Shown: piece by piece, positions 7,183-15,168 of the stretch
Numbering within the stretch: position 1 is the stretch's first letter
How the letters are laid out: each line of letters begins with the position of its first letter
Source: Comamonadaceae bacterium
GTDB lineage: Bacteria; Pseudomonadota; Gammaproteobacteria; Burkholderiales; Burkholderiaceae_C
Assembly (NCBI GenBank): GCA_027486755.1
Contig: JAIXOM010000062.1
Location: 1-64,000, forward strand
Length of the DNA: 64,000 nt
Direction of reading: 5' to 3'
Program-made: the position numbers and the translations under genes
The notes under the pieces: model-generated
What the model saw: the letters and a program-made list of their open reading frames with translations, nothing else
The model's database searches: none
Told to the model about the DNA's origin: nothing

Positions 7183-8391
7183 TCAGAAATTGTGCATGAT
7201 GCCAACACCCATGACTCTGGGGTCAGCGCCGACAGCGGAGTTACCCGATGCGTAAGCGCCGCCGGAGAAGTTCAAGGCGTTGGCCGACTCGTTGGTAATC
7301 TTGGCATAGGCGCCGTAGACGGCGGTGCGCTTGCTCAGGTCATAGCGTGCGCCAATCATGATGGCCCTGGCGCCGGTGTTGGCGACTGTTGCGCCAGCCG
7401 AGTTCTTGGCATCGCTGAAGATGCCGTACTGACCGTACAAGCTAACTTCCCCCATTTTGTGCTGCAGGTTCAGTGCCCAGCCCGACTGCTCACGGCCACC
7501 AGTAGCGCCTGCTGCCAGGTTGAGGATGGTCGGGGCAGCCGTGTTCGAAGCCGCCAGGTTGTACTCACGCTCGTGGTTAAACCAAGTGAAGCTGGCAAGG
7601 CTACCTGCTGCGTACTTGTAGCCGACACCAGCCTTGGTGCTGTTGCTGTTGAAGTCAGTGGCAGAGGTGGAGTTGTTGCCGGAGTTCTTGCCAACAGCGT
7701 AGTCAAGCATGGCCACGATGGGGCCAGAAGAATAGTTCAGCTTGAAGCCCATGATCGAGCCCTTGTTGGGGCTGCCAGCGGCGGTGCCGTTGGTAGCACC
7801 TTCTTGGGCATTGACCGAGTAGTAAGCCTGGGAGCCAGCGAAGGCGCCCAGTGCGCTGCCTGCGTGGACCAGAATCACGTTGGACTCGCGGCTGATGGTC
7901 GCGGCAGAGATGCCCGACGAAGGGGCGTACATGCCGCCGATGGCGTCAAACGAGGTGAAGTTTGCACCGGTCTGGTTCAACTCACCATGCGACCACCACA
8001 CGTTCTGGCGACCCAGGCGCAGCTCTGCAGTGGCGTTGCCAATGCCGACATGGCCTTCGCGCGAGCAGAAGAAGTTGGCGGATGAATTAACAGCGTTGGC
8101 AGCGCCCACGCCCTGGCCGTTAGCACCACCGTTGTCGATGTTGATGCCGGTCTCGCACACGACGAAAGCACGCAGGCCGCCGCCGAGGTCTTCATTGACG
8201 CGGAAGCCAAAGCGCGAGCCAGAGTCGGCCACACGGGTACGACCGACCAGGTCAGATGCAGCACCAGCGGTAGCGCCGGTTGCGGCGTAGTTGGACACGT
8301 CCACGTTGGCGCGGCCATAGATGGTCACGGTCGACTGAGCGAACGCGCCGGTGGCTGCCAGAGCAGCCAAAGCAATCAGGGATTTTTTCAT
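7183..8391 (-). CDS. Gram-negative porin
   Basis: Outer-membrane general diffusion porin of the Burkholderiales porin_4 type, about 402 residues. The start is set at MKKSLIALAALAATGAFAQ, a signal peptide, with a GGAGA site just upstream. The mature part opens SSVTIYG-like (STVTIYGRANVDVS) and contains GSRFGFRVNEDLGGGLRA and LRLGRQNVWW, conserved strand and loop motifs. The last residue is Phe (IMHNF), the usual signal for outer-membrane assembly. Expected to form trimers. A terminator follows. Confidence 0.93.
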   Translation of the reverse strand: MKKSLIALAALAATGAFAQSTVTIYGRANVDVSNYAATGATAGAASDLVGRTRVADSGSRFGFRVNEDLGGGLRAFVVCETGINIDNGGANGQGVGAANAVNSSANFFCSREGHVGIGNATAELRLGRQNVWWSHGELNQTGANFTSFDAIGGMYAPSSGISAATISRESNVILVHAGSALGAFAGSQAYYSVNAQEGATNGTAAGSPNKGSIMGFKLNYSSGPIVAMLDYAVGKNSGNNSTSATDFNSNSTKAGVGYKYAAGSLASFTWFNHEREYNLAASNTAAPTILNLAAGATGGREQSGWALNLQHKMGEVSLYGQYGIFSDAKNSAGATVANTGARAIMIGARYDLSKRTAVYGAYAKITNESANALNFSGGAYASGNSAVGADPRVMGVGIMHNF

Positions 8392-8830
8392 TTGAGAGTT
8401 CTCCAAAGTTGAACATCGGGCTCGGGACTAAGCTTCCCGGGCCAAGCTCCGATGAGGAAGCTGAAGCTATTGCAACAGAGCCGGGCGGGCAAGGCAAAGA
8501 AATGAACCCAAAAAAGCCCGGAATCGTTGTGGGTGTGCAACAAACACCGGGCTGGCGGGCGCGAACCCAGGCTTGAGTGCCGGGAACTGGGCTCTTTTTT
8601 TCGTTCTGGGCCTGAAACAGGGTAGCGCCTCGAGCCCTGCTTTGAGCCCTGCCTCTTCTGCGCCGTGTCTTGTGGGCTGTGTCTTGTGTTCTGTCTTGGC
8701 CGGCCTCCGAGGTCAAGCCGAGGCTAATCGCCTGGGGGCCGGCACTCAGGCATGCCGGGGCCTAAACTGGGGATTTATCGTTGCCACGTTTCATCAGTGG
8801 GGCGCAGCGGATGCCCCCCAGAACCTCTTT
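8392..8830. other. divergent intergenic region, porin/coq7
   Basis: About 440 bp between divergent genes, holding both upstream regions. An inverted repeat CCGGCA-N8-TGCCGG lies at 8739-8758, about 70 bp before coq7. No convincing -35/-10 pair could be fixed by eye for either gene. An in-frame extension of coq7 to 8573 has no coding character. Confidence 0.5.
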
Positions 8831-9457
8831 ATGACCCTAACCGATACCCTGTTGAGCGCCGCCGATGGTGCGCTGCGCACCTTGTTTGCGGCTCCCCGCG
8901 CCCGCCGGCCCAATCCGGCGGCGGGCCTCGCCCCGCTTGAAATGAGCCAGGCCGACAAGGCCGAGGCCGGCGCCCTGATGCGGGTCAACCATGTGGGCGA
9001 GGTCTGTGCCCAAGCTCTGTATGCCGCCCAGGCCTTGAGCACCCGCAGTCCCGCCCTGCGCCGTCATTTTGAGCAGGCCGGGCGGGAGGAAGAAGACCAT
9101 CTGGCCTGGACGCACCAGCGCCTGGAAGAACTGGGGGCACGGCCCTCGTTGCTCAATCCGCTGTGGTATGCCGGCGCCTTTGGCCTGGGCCTGGCGGCTG
9201 GCCGGCTGGGGGACGGGGTGAGTCTGGGCTTTTTGCAGGAAACCGAGCGCCAGGTCGAAGCCCACCTGGCCAGCCACCTCGACCGCCTGCCCGCCGCCGA
9301 CCAGCCATCACGCGCCATCGTCGCAAAAATGATGGACGATGAAGCCCGGCATGCGTTTGACGCCGGCAAAGCAGGCGCTTTGCCGCTGCCCTGGCCGGTA
9401 CAAGCCCTGATGAAGGCCTCGGCCAAGGTGATGACGATGACGGCGCAGCGGGTTTAG
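8831..9457 (+). CDS. coq7: 2-polyprenyl-3-methyl-6-methoxy-1,4-benzoquinone monooxygenase
   Basis: Coq7 is a di-iron hydroxylase acting late in ubiquinone synthesis. The 208-residue product shows the paired ligand motifs of the ferritin-like fold: GEVCAQALY with REEEDHLAW in the first half, and [10 protein letters not shown] with DDEARHA in the second. The start at [13 protein letters not shown] is chosen because homologues begin there. Membrane association is expected through hydrophobic helix faces. Confidence 0.92.
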   Translation: MTLTDTLLSAADGALRTLFAAPRARRPNPAAGLAPLEMSQADKAEAGALMRVNHVGEVCAQALYAAQALSTRSPALRRHFEQAGREEEDHLAWTHQRLEELGARPSLLNPLWYAGAFGLGLAAGRLGDGVSLGFLQETERQVEAHLASHLDRLPAADQPSRAIVAKMMDDEARHAFDAGKAGALPLPWPVQALMKASAKVMTMTAQRV

Positions 9458-9569
9458 CCGGGGACCGTGAGTTGCGTGCTGGGCTTGCGCGGCGGGGGTT
9501 TTCTCGGACAATTACCGCACGCGCCTTGCCCAAGATCAGGTTCTAGCCATTAAATCGGTCGCCCGGCGG

Positions 9570-9818
9570 GTGCTGGGTGACGATGCTCGGGTCATTCTGT
9601 TCGGCTCGCGCACCGACGACAAGCAGCGTGGTGGTGATATTGATCTGTTGTTTGAAACCCCGCACCTCGTCGGCAATCGCGTGAGGGCGATGGGGCAGAT
9701 CTACGTGGCCCTGATCCGTGAACTTGGCGACCGCAAGATCGATGTGCTGCTCAGCGACCCCGATACGCCCGATGAGCCCGTGCTGCGCGTCGCCCGTCAA
9801 TCGGGTGTGGTTCTGTGA
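9570..9818 (+). CDS. orphan nucleotidyltransferase-domain protein (MNT-like)
   Basis: 82-residue product with the nucleotidyltransferase motif GSRTDDKQRGGDIDLL (GS-X9-DXD). It is similar in layout and C-terminus (ARQSGVVL) to the MntA at 11039 (AKQTGVVL). The first canonical start in frame is this GTG, yet the frame upstream to 9471 encodes plausible family sequence (QVLAIKSVARRVLG) with no ATG, GTG or TTG. The true start may be non-canonical, or the gene may be 5'-decayed. No HEPN partner follows. Confidence 0.6.
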   Translation: MLGDDARVILFGSRTDDKQRGGDIDLLFETPHLVGNRVRAMGQIYVALIRELGDRKIDVLLSDPDTPDEPVLRVARQSGVVL

Positions 9819-9851
9819 CGCCGCCCCCGCGCCAGGGGCCTTCGCCACTGT

Positions 9852-10313
9852 TTAAGCCACTTCCCGGATCTCAAAACTTGTGGTGATGTTTGCCGTCTTG
9901 GCCAGCATGATGCTGGCCGAGCAGTATTTGTCGTGGCTCATCGCAATGGCCCTTTCGACGGCCGTGGCGGGCACGCCCTTGCCTGTGACCACGAAGTGCA
10001 TCTGGATCTGGGTGAAGACCTTGGGGTCGGTCTCGGCCCGTTCGGCCTTGAGCTGCACGCTGCAGCCGCGCACGTCGTGGCGACCGCGTTTGAGAATGAG
10101 CACCACGTCATAAGCGGTGCAGCCGCCGGTGCCGGCCAGCACGGTTTCCATGGGGCGCGGGGCCAGGTTGGCGCCGCCGTTCTCTGGTTTGGCAGCGTCA
10201 GGCGCGCCGTCCATCATGAAAGTGTGGCCGCTGCCGGTCTGGGCCACAAAAGACATGGCCGATCCCTGCGCGGGCAGGTCCGGGTTGCCACCCCAGCTGA
10301 CTATGCATTCCAT
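9852..10313 (-). CDS. OsmC family protein
   Basis: 153 residues. OsmC/Ohr proteins are thiol-dependent peroxidases. The two conserved cysteines appear in GGCTAYDVV and KYCSASIML, and the ENGGANLAPRPMETVL block matches the YhfA-like subgroup. It stands alone, convergent with the small nucleotidyltransferase gene. Peroxide reduction is the likely role but the substrate is not known. Confidence 0.85.
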   Translation of the reverse strand: MECIVSWGGNPDLPAQGSAMSFVAQTGSGHTFMMDGAPDAAKPENGGANLAPRPMETVLAGTGGCTAYDVVLILKRGRHDVRGCSVQLKAERAETDPKVFTQIQMHFVVTGKGVPATAVERAIAMSHDKYCSASIMLAKTANITTSFEIREVA

Positions 10314-10387
10314 GAATCAAGGTCTTTCAAGTTATTGATAAGGGTCGGAAAAGAACCCAAAAGGTCACTTGCGTGTCGCGCGAGATG

Positions 10388-10415
10388 TTGCAGCGCAGCA
10401 AGTCATCCGTAAAAT
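10388..10415 (+). promoter_or_regulatory. candidate sigma-70 promoter
   Basis: TTGCAG (10388-10393) and TAAAAT (10410-10415) are separated by 16 bp. No protein gene on this strand follows within 1 kb, but a strong terminator ends 124 bp downstream, so the promoter is proposed to drive a small RNA. Confidence 0.5.
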
Positions 10416-10421
10416 CAAAAC

Positions 10422-10539
10422 ATGCTCCGAGCAAGGCCCCTGCGAAGTCTCTGGTCTTGATTGTTGCACCGCTTGTCTCCTCCACTCCTCCGAAAGGGTG
10501 GTTTACAGGCCCGCACCGCAAGGTTCGGGCCTGTTTTTT
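10422..10539 (+). ncRNA. candidate small RNA, about 118 nt
   Basis: The interval starts about 7 nt after a -10-like box and ends in a T-run after a strong hairpin. A second possible stem pairs CCACTC (about 10480) with GGGTGG. The region has no long reading frame; an ATG at 10422 reads only 12 codons. The next gene on either side is on the minus strand, so this is not a leader of a visible gene. Family unknown. Confidence 0.5.
10506..10539 (+). terminator. Rho-independent terminator
   Basis: CAGGCCCG (10506-10513) pairs perfectly with CGGGCCTG (10526-10533), with a 12-nt loop, and is followed by six T. It is one of the strongest terminator shapes in the window. Confidence 0.85.
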
Positions 10540-10565
10540 CTGGTGAAGCTGGATCTGGCCCGGGT

Positions 10566-11048
10566 TCAGTGAAGGGACAGGCGCTGCCGGGTTTTTTCGA
10601 TGAGCCGAGATGCCACAAGCAGCAGCATCGGAACGAAGGCATGCCCGGCCTGCAAGGCATCGGCCAGAACGGCCCGGTCTTCTATGTACTCGTGAACCAT
10701 TTGGTTGCGCAGGTTTCGCATTTCGAGCCATTGGTCTGCAGAGTCGAGCCAGCCCAGCTTTTCAGCCCGGTCCAAATTCTCGATGGCGGCCCCTCGGGGC
10801 TCGGCCATGGCTTGCAACAGTGCAGGCAATAACTTGTCTGTCACGGTGTCTTGAAGGCGGCCGAAGCGGCTGACAAATGCATCGAGCCGCTCAGCCAGCA
10901 GGGGGTCGATGTCTAGCCGCTCAAGCGTGTCGGTTAAGGAGTGTTCGGCAAACAAGCGCGTGTCGGTTTGCAGGAGGTAGGTGGACTCTTTTCCCACCAC
11001 TCGGCAAAGGAACTGCAATCGGGCTATCAGAGCCGGCTCTAGCCGCAC
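10566..11048 (-). CDS. hepT: HEPN-domain toxin HepT
   Basis: 160-residue HEPN protein. It ends with the motif R-N-Q-M-V-H-E-Y, i.e. RX4HXY, the ribonuclease motif whose Tyr is polyadenylylated by MntA in the studied Shewanella pair. A GTG start at 11048 overlaps the mntA stop by 10 nt, the usual coupling. A longer frame to 11360 is arginine- and glycine-rich and out of register with mntA, so it is rejected. Together with mntA it forms a type VII toxin-antitoxin module. Confidence 0.82.
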   Translation of the reverse strand: MRLEPALIARLQFLCRVVGKESTYLLQTDTRLFAEHSLTDTLERLDIDPLLAERLDAFVSRFGRLQDTVTDKLLPALLQAMAEPRGAAIENLDRAEKLGWLDSADQWLEMRNLRNQMVHEYIEDRAVLADALQAGHAFVPMLLLVASRLIEKTRQRLSLH

Positions 11049-11344
11049 AGAACAACTCCGGTTTGCTTGGCAATCTGGTGGATGGCTTGTTCGCTTAGAT
11101 TGGGTGCTTTGAGGACCACATCCACCTTGCGGCCATCCATGGCCCGCGACAGGCGGCTGGCCAGTCGGGCACTGAGCACGGCGGGCGTGTCGACCGGCTG
11201 CGCCACTTCCATCATGAGGTCCACGTCCCCGCCGCGCAGGTGGTCCTGAACCCGGGAACCGAACAGCGTGACTTGCACAGCAGGCCCCAGCACCTGCCTG
11301 GCGGTGCGGACGATGAGATCGACTTGTAGGGGGTTCAGGCGCAC
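11039..11344 (-). CDS. mntA: MNT-domain nucleotidyltransferase antitoxin MntA
   Basis: Minimal nucleotidyltransferase with GSRVQDHLRGGDVDLMME (GS-X9-DXD). In studied pairs MntA transfers AMP to a tyrosine of HepT and blocks its RNase. The GTG at 11344 gives a 101-residue protein beginning VRLNPLQVDLIV, near the family start; an ATG at 11404 is also in frame. The gene is divergent from ilvA with about 80 bp between starts. Confidence 0.82.
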   Translation of the reverse strand: MRLNPLQVDLIVRTARQVLGPAVQVTLFGSRVQDHLRGGDVDLMMEVAQPVDTPAVLSARLASRLSRAMDGRKVDVVLKAPNLSEQAIHQIAKQTGVVLCG

Positions 11345-11423
11345 ACTGAGATTTTGGCATGGAAGGCCTGCCGCCGAATGCGGTACGGCCACCTTATGAT
11401 CCAAGGCTCAGCCCTGTACGCTC

Positions 11424-12992
11424 ATGCCCAAAAAGACCCCTACGGCAGCCCTCCAGCCTGCCGATTACCTCAAGAAAATTCTGACCGCCCGCGTCTACGA
11501 CGTGGCGGTGGAGTCGCCGCTGGAGGTGGCGCGCAACCTCAGTGAGCGATTGGGGCACACGGTACTGCTCAAGCGCGAGGACCAGCAGCCGGTGTTCAGC
11601 TTCAAGCTGCGGGGCGCCTACAACAAGATGGCGCACCTCAGCCCGGCGCAACTCAAGAAGGGCGTGATCTGCGCCTCGGCCGGCAACCATGCCCAGGGCG
11701 TGGCGCTGAGCGCGCGCAAGCTGGGCACCCGGGCTTTGGTGGTGATGCCGGTGACCACGCCCCAGCTCAAGGTCGACGCGGTGCGCGCCCTCGGTGGCGA
11801 GGTGGTGCTGCATGGCGACAGCTATTCCGACGCCTACGCGCATGCGCTGGAGTTGGAGCGCAAAAAGGGCCTGACTTTTGTCCACCCCTTTGACGACCCG
11901 GACGTGATTGCCGGTCAGGGCACCATCGCCATGGAGGTGTTGCGCCAAATTCAAAACACCGGCGACCGCCTCGACGCAGTGTTTGTGGCCATTGGCGGCG
12001 GTGGCTTGATTTCGGGCGTGGCCAACTACATCAAGGCGGTGCGCCCCGAGGTGCGGGTGATCGGTGTGCAGATGAACGACTCCGACGCCATGATGCAGTC
12101 GGTCGCAGCCGGGCGCCGGCTGTCGCTGCCCGAAGTCGGGCTGTTTTCAGACGGCACGGCGGTCAAGCAGGTGGGCGAGGAGACCCTGCGCATCAGCCGT
12201 GAGCTGGTTGATGAATTCATCACCGTCGACACCGACGCGGTGTGCGCCGCCATCAAGGACGTGTTTGTCGATACCCGCAGCATCGTTGAGCCCGCCGGCG
12301 CGCTGGCAGTCGCTGCGGTCAAGCAGTATGCGGCCCGCCAGCGAAAAAAGGGACAGACCTACGCGGCGATTCTGTGCGGCGCCAATATGAACTTCGACCG
12401 GCTGCGCTTTGTGGCCGAGCGCGCCGAGGTGGGAGAGGAGCGCGAGGCCTTGTTTGCGGTCACCATTCCGGAGGAGCGCGGCAGCTTTCGGCGCTTTTGC
12501 GAGCTGATTGGCCAATTACCCGGCGGGCCGCGCAACGTCACCGAGTTCAATTACCGCATCAGCGACAGCGCCAAGGCGCATGTGTTTGTGGGTCTGACCA
12601 CGCAGGCGCGCGGCGAGAGTACCAAGATCGCGGCGGCCTTCAAGCGCAATGGCTTTGAAGCGATAGACCTGACCCATGACGATCTGGCCAAGGAGCATAT
12701 CCGCCACATGGTGGGCGGGCACAGCGCCTTGTCCCGAGACGAGCGCCTGCTGCGCTTCATCTTTCCGGAAAAGCCTGGTGCGCTGATGAAGTTCCTCTCG
12801 ACCATGCGCCCGGGCTGGAACATCTCGCTCTTTCATTACCGCAATCAGGGCGCAGACTACGGCCGCATCCTGGTGGGCCTGCAAGTGCCCAGGGCCGACA
12901 CCGGCGCCTTCAAGCAGTTCCTGCAGACCTTGGGCTATCCGCACGTCGAAGAGACCGACAACCCGGCGTATCGGATGTTCCTCCAGAGCTGA
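11424..12992 (+). CDS. ilvA: threonine ammonia-lyase, biosynthetic
   Basis: PLP enzyme converting threonine to 2-oxobutanoate, first step of isoleucine synthesis. The 522-residue length with two C-terminal ACT-like regulatory segments (about residues 335-420 and 430-520) marks the allosteric biosynthetic form. The PLP lysine lies in FSFKLRGAYNKM, and the phosphate loop appears as AIGGGGLISG. Stands alone, followed by REP-like repeats. Confidence 0.95.
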   Translation: MPKKTPTAALQPADYLKKILTARVYDVAVESPLEVARNLSERLGHTVLLKREDQQPVFSFKLRGAYNKMAHLSPAQLKKGVICASAGNHAQGVALSARKLGTRALVVMPVTTPQLKVDAVRALGGEVVLHGDSYSDAYAHALELERKKGLTFVHPFDDPDVIAGQGTIAMEVLRQIQNTGDRLDAVFVAIGGGGLISGVANYIKAVRPEVRVIGVQMNDSDAMMQSVAAGRRLSLPEVGLFSDGTAVKQVGEETLRISRELVDEFITVDTDAVCAAIKDVFVDTRSIVEPAGALAVAAVKQYAARQRKKGQTYAAILCGANMNFDRLRFVAERAEVGEEREALFAVTIPEERGSFRRFCELIGQLPGGPRNVTEFNYRISDSAKAHVFVGLTTQARGESTKIAAAFKRNGFEAIDLTHDDLAKEHIRHMVGGHSALSRDERLLRFIFPEKPGALMKFLSTMRPGWNISLFHYRNQGADYGRILVGLQVPRADTGAFKQFLQTLGYPHVEETDNPAYRMFLQS

Positions 12993-12995
12993 AGC

Positions 12996-13119
12996 CGCAT
13001 CGCGCCGAGGGCGGCGCTCCCTCCAACGCTCACCAGGCCACGGTGCCGAGGGCGGCGCTCCCACAGGGTTCAGCCCGGGCGTGGGGTGGGAGTGGGAGCC
13101 GCGCCCTCGCGGCGATGGG
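12996..13119. repeat. REP-like cluster: two subtype A units and one inverted subtype B
   Basis: Subtype A units at about 12996-13022 and 13039-13067 are followed by a reversed subtype B unit at about 13092-13119. The unit pair fills the gap between convergent ilvA and the 5'-nucleotidase, where it could act as a shared hairpin. Confidence 0.85.
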
Positions 13120-13144
13120 GCGCTTGAGTGGGCGGGGCGGTCGA

Positions 13145-14116
13145 TCAGTCGCCGCGCTGGCCGTTGGCCACTCCGCTGGCCACATGGCCGGCCGGCACGT
13201 GGGCGGCGGCTGAGTTGACGTGGCCGGTCTGGTCGTCAAAAAAGAAATCGGGCTCGAACTCGCGAAGAAACTCGCCCTTGGCCAGGCCGCCCAGGAACAT
13301 GGCTTCGTCGACCTCCACATTCCAGTCCATCAGCGTGCGGATCGCTCTTTCATGGGCGGGCGCGCTGCGCGCGGTGACCAGGGCGGTACGCACCCGCATG
13401 CGCGAGGTGCCCGCCTGCTGCAGCCGGTGCAGGGCTTCGAGCAGGGGCTTGAAGGGGCCCGCCAGCAGGGGTTGCTCGGCCTTGTCACGCTCGTGCTGCT
13501 GAAAGGCCTGCAGGCCTTGGGCCTGATAGACCCGCTCGGCCTCGTCGGAAAACAGCACCGCATCGCCGTCAAAGGCAATGCGCACTTCATGCGGATGCGC
13601 CTGGCTGGCCTGCGCTGATTGGGGGTAGACCTGAGCCGCTGGCACGCCTGCGTCCAGCGCTGCGCGCACATCACTGAGGTGGGCCGACAGGAACAGGTTG
13701 GCGTGCAGGGGCTTGAGGTAGCGCCAGGGTGCCTCGCCCCGATTGAAGGTGGCGCGCTTGATGTCTAGGCCATAGTGCTGCGCCGAGCGGAACACCCGCA
13801 TGCCAGAGACCGGGTCGTTGCGCGAGAGGATCACCACCTCCACCCGCTGCGGCCCCGCCGGGCTCAGTGTTTCTTCAATGCCCTCGGGGGCCGTGTTGAA
13901 GGCCAGCAGTTTCTTGATCAGCGAAAAAGCCACGCCCGGCTTGGCCGGCACATCCAGGCGCTCAAGCTGCAGCTTCATATAGGCTGCATCGCGCTTAGTG
14001 CCAGTCGTATCGCTGTGGCGCAGGCCTTCCTCGAAGACCCGGTTCTCCTCCTCGAAGTCGAACAGGGCCCGCGAGGAAATCGCCACCACCAACTGGCCTT
14101 CAAGATTGACGCTCAT
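13145..14116 (-). CDS. cytosolic 5'-nucleotidase (NT5C/PF06189 type)
   Basis: 323 residues, beginning MSVNLEGQLVVAISSRALFDFEEE. Blocks such as VVILSRNDPVSGMRVFRS, FNRGEAPWRYLKPL, VRIAFDGDAVLFSDEAE and EPDFFFDDQTGHV carry the acidic residues expected of the HAD-like nucleotidase family related to mammalian NT5C1. It likely dephosphorylates nucleoside monophosphates. The start overlaps the upstream CWC gene by ATGA; a longer frame to 14236 has no homology character. Confidence 0.82.
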   Translation of the reverse strand: MSVNLEGQLVVAISSRALFDFEEENRVFEEGLRHSDTTGTKRDAAYMKLQLERLDVPAKPGVAFSLIKKLLAFNTAPEGIEETLSPAGPQRVEVVILSRNDPVSGMRVFRSAQHYGLDIKRATFNRGEAPWRYLKPLHANLFLSAHLSDVRAALDAGVPAAQVYPQSAQASQAHPHEVRIAFDGDAVLFSDEAERVYQAQGLQAFQQHERDKAEQPLLAGPFKPLLEALHRLQQAGTSRMRVRTALVTARSAPAHERAIRTLMDWNVEVDEAMFLGGLAKGEFLREFEPDFFFDDQTGHVNSAAAHVPAGHVASGVANGQRGD

Positions 14117-14310
14117 GGCTTCTCCTGGCCTGGTAGGGCCCCTTCGGCCAGCCGGGTCCGCAGGCAGTCGGGGCAGTAGCAGCCGGCGTCCTGCTGGCCC
14201 AGCTCTTCCAAGGGCAGAGCCGGCAGGCTCACGCACCAGCAGGGCTTGCTGCTGTCTTGGGCGCCGCAGTCAAAGCTGCGGCCGCAGCGCGGGCAGGCGG
14301 TGGTGCTCAT
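14113..14310 (-). CDS. cysteine-rich CWC family protein
   Basis: 65-residue protein with CPRCGRSFDCGAQ, PCWC and CYCPDCL, a cysteine pattern typical of the Cys_rich_CWC family and likely binding zinc. It overlaps the 5'-nucleotidase start by 4 nt, so the pair is coupled. Function unknown. Confidence 0.75.
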   Translation of the reverse strand: MSTTACPRCGRSFDCGAQDSSKPCWCVSLPALPLEELGQQDAGCYCPDCLRTRLAEGALPGQEKP

Positions 14311-14388
14311 GGCACCCGAGGATAACCTGCCGCCGCATCGGTCCGAGGGCGACCCAAGCACGACACTTGCCCTGACTACCCCCTAACC

Positions 14389-14431
14389 TTGACAAGGTCT
14401 TGATTTCGGACAAAATAGCACGATCGTTCGT
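14389..14431 (+). promoter_or_regulatory. promoter and palindromic operator of the TetR gene
   Basis: TTGACA at 14389-14394 and CAAAAT at 14411-14416 are separated by 16 bp. Immediately downstream lies GCACGATCGTTCGT (14418-14431), containing the perfect palindrome ACGATCGT, well placed for autorepression by the TetR product that starts at 14449. Confidence 0.6.
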
Positions 14432-14448
14432 TTTTTTGATCGGCTGGC

Positions 14449-15150
14449 ATGGTTGCTACCAAACTAAGCATCGCACCCCATTCTGAGCGCAGCTCTGCCG
14501 CTGCGGCGCCAGCCTTGCCCAAGGGGCAGCAGACCCGGGCGGCCATTGTGGATGCCGCGCTAGGGTTGGCCTCTCACATTGGGCTTGAAGGCTTGTCCAT
14601 CGGCGCACTGGCCGAGCTCATGCACATGAGCAAGTCGGGCGTGTTTTCTCATTTCGGCTCGCGTGAGGAATTGCAAATTTCGGTGGTGCGTGAGTACTAC
14701 CACCGCTTCGAACAAGAGGTGTTCGTACCGGCCCTGGCCGAGCCGCGTGGCTTGCCGAGGGTGCGGGCGCTGTTTGCCAACTGGATGAAGCGGGTCTCGC
14801 TGGAATTGCAGTCGGGCTGCATTTTCATCAGCGGAGCGGTGGAATTTGACGATAGGCCCGGGCCGGTGCGTGACGCGTTGGCTTCTTCAGTCCAAGCCTG
14901 GCTGGCCGCCTTTCACCGCGCCATTGTGCTGGCTCGCGAGCTTGGCCATTTGCGGGCCGACACCGACGAGCGCCAGATGGCTTTCGAGATCCACGGCTTG
15001 ATCCTCGGCCTGCATTACGAAGACCGTTTTCTCAAAAACCCAGGGTCGATCGAGCGCGCCTTGCTCGCCTTCGAAAACATCCTGCAGCGTTATGTGCAGC
15101 GCGGCGAGCTGGCCGCCGTGGCTCACCGCTCAATCTCATTCAAACCCTAG
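14449..15150 (+). CDS. TetR/AcrR family regulator
   Basis: 233 residues. The N-terminal helix-turn-helix (TRAAIVDAALGLASHIGLEG, then LAELMHMSKSGVFSHFGSREEL) is typical of TetR. The C-terminal ligand domain ends with LLAFENILQRYV. It lies 18 nt upstream of the acyl-CoA dehydrogenase on the same strand, so it probably controls the beta-oxidation genes and itself, perhaps responding to an acyl-CoA. The ligand is an inference from context. Confidence 0.85.
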   Translation: MVATKLSIAPHSERSSAAAAPALPKGQQTRAAIVDAALGLASHIGLEGLSIGALAELMHMSKSGVFSHFGSREELQISVVREYYHRFEQEVFVPALAEPRGLPRVRALFANWMKRVSLELQSGCIFISGAVEFDDRPGPVRDALASSVQAWLAAFHRAIVLARELGHLRADTDERQMAFEIHGLILGLHYEDRFLKNPGSIERALLAFENILQRYVQRGELAAVAHRSISFKP

Positions 15151-15168
15151 TCCCCTCAAGGAGCCCCC

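Noticed and set aside
11354-11423. Riboswitch or attenuator before ilvA
   Set aside because: Only 80 bp between divergent starts, with no hairpin plus T-run or Ile-rich leader peptide.
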